Part shown: one piece after another, positions 63,972-64,000 of the stretch
How the letters are laid out: each line of letters opens with the position of its first letter
Numbering within the stretch: the stretch's first letter is position 1
NCBI GenBank assembly: GCA_036499395.1
Contig: DASYDW010000123.1
Span: 123,144-187,143, forward strand
From: Pirellulales bacterium
GTDB lineage: Bacteria > Planctomycetota > Planctomycetia > Pirellulales > JACPPG01
DNA: 64,000 nucleotides
Direction: 5' to 3'
The notes under the pieces: generated by a model
What the model saw: the letters and a program-made list of their open reading frames with translations, nothing else
The model's database searches: none
What the model was told of the DNA's origin: nothing
Program-made: the position numbers and the translations under genes

Positions 63972-64000
63972 ACTGATTTCCCTTTTCTGCGTCGGGCGCT

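Overview
The window reads as a stretch of chromosome from a planctomycete, most likely of the Pirellulales group. The evidence is the set of families that are concentrated in this phylum: a DUF1549/DUF1553 protein paired with a DUF1501 protein, a DUF1559 protein with a prepilin-type N-terminus, a BBP7-type outer-membrane barrel, a PVC-type haem-binding dehydrogenase-like protein, a LEPR-XLL-type export segment, a PEP-CTERM protein and a ceramidase-like protein. DNA is GC-rich, genes are mostly short operons on both strands, and there is no sign of phage, insertion sequence, integrase or CRISPR.

Layout. 1-3.5 kb: end of an unknown gene, a small membrane protein, an NRDE protein, an STN-like exported protein and a split thiamine-diphosphate decarboxylase (ComD/ComE-like). 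3.5-7.7 kb: a polysaccharide flippase, an isolated transhydrogenase subunit PntAA, and rplM-rpsI. 7.7-16.2 kb: DUF1501/DUF1549 pair, a multi-pass membrane protein, a hotdog thioesterase, an S41 protease, a small conserved-looking protein and folC. 16.2-20.1 kb: surface or exported proteins (DUF1559, PEP-CTERM) and a 970-base gene-free stretch with two diverged copies of a ~170-base repeat that may be a structured RNA. 20.1-28 kb: FHA protein, dnaE, a MotA/TolQ/ExbB-like protein and a zinc-ribbon S1C protease. 28.2-35.1 kb: a four-gene ABC-2 exporter operon, an iron-dependent alcohol dehydrogenase with a GNAT protein, and thyX overlapping a SnoaL/CaMKII-association-like gene. 35.2-40.6 kb: BBP7 barrel, a large HAF-repeat/dockerin surface protein and a YjbR protein. 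40.8-43.5 kb: an arsenic operon arsR-arsC-acr3-arsM with a clear promoter and operator. 43.9 kb: tRNA-Arg(CCT). 44.4-56.8 kb: a sensor kinase and NtrC-like regulator facing an RND efflux locus (RND pump, HlyD adaptor, two TolC proteins) and an XRE regulator. 56.9-64 kb: ceramidase-like, PVC haem protein and Gfo/Idh/MocA oxidoreductase in one operon, then a Gly/Tyr-rich exported protein.

How they fit together. The arsenic operon is a complete resistance unit: sensing, arsenate reduction, arsenite export and methylation. The RND/HlyD/TolC genes form a tripartite efflux system whose convergent two-component pair is a plausible but unproven regulator. The ABC genes form two ATPase-permease pairs. 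The three-gene block at 56.9-62.9 kb looks like a secreted or periplasmic catabolic unit of the planctomycete type. The most interesting unexplained items are the paired structured repeats at 19.26-19.71 kb, the NtrC-like regulator that has lost the GAFTGA loop, the 15-base triple repeat at 1231-1275, and the palindrome-in-spacer promoter of the DUF1559 gene.
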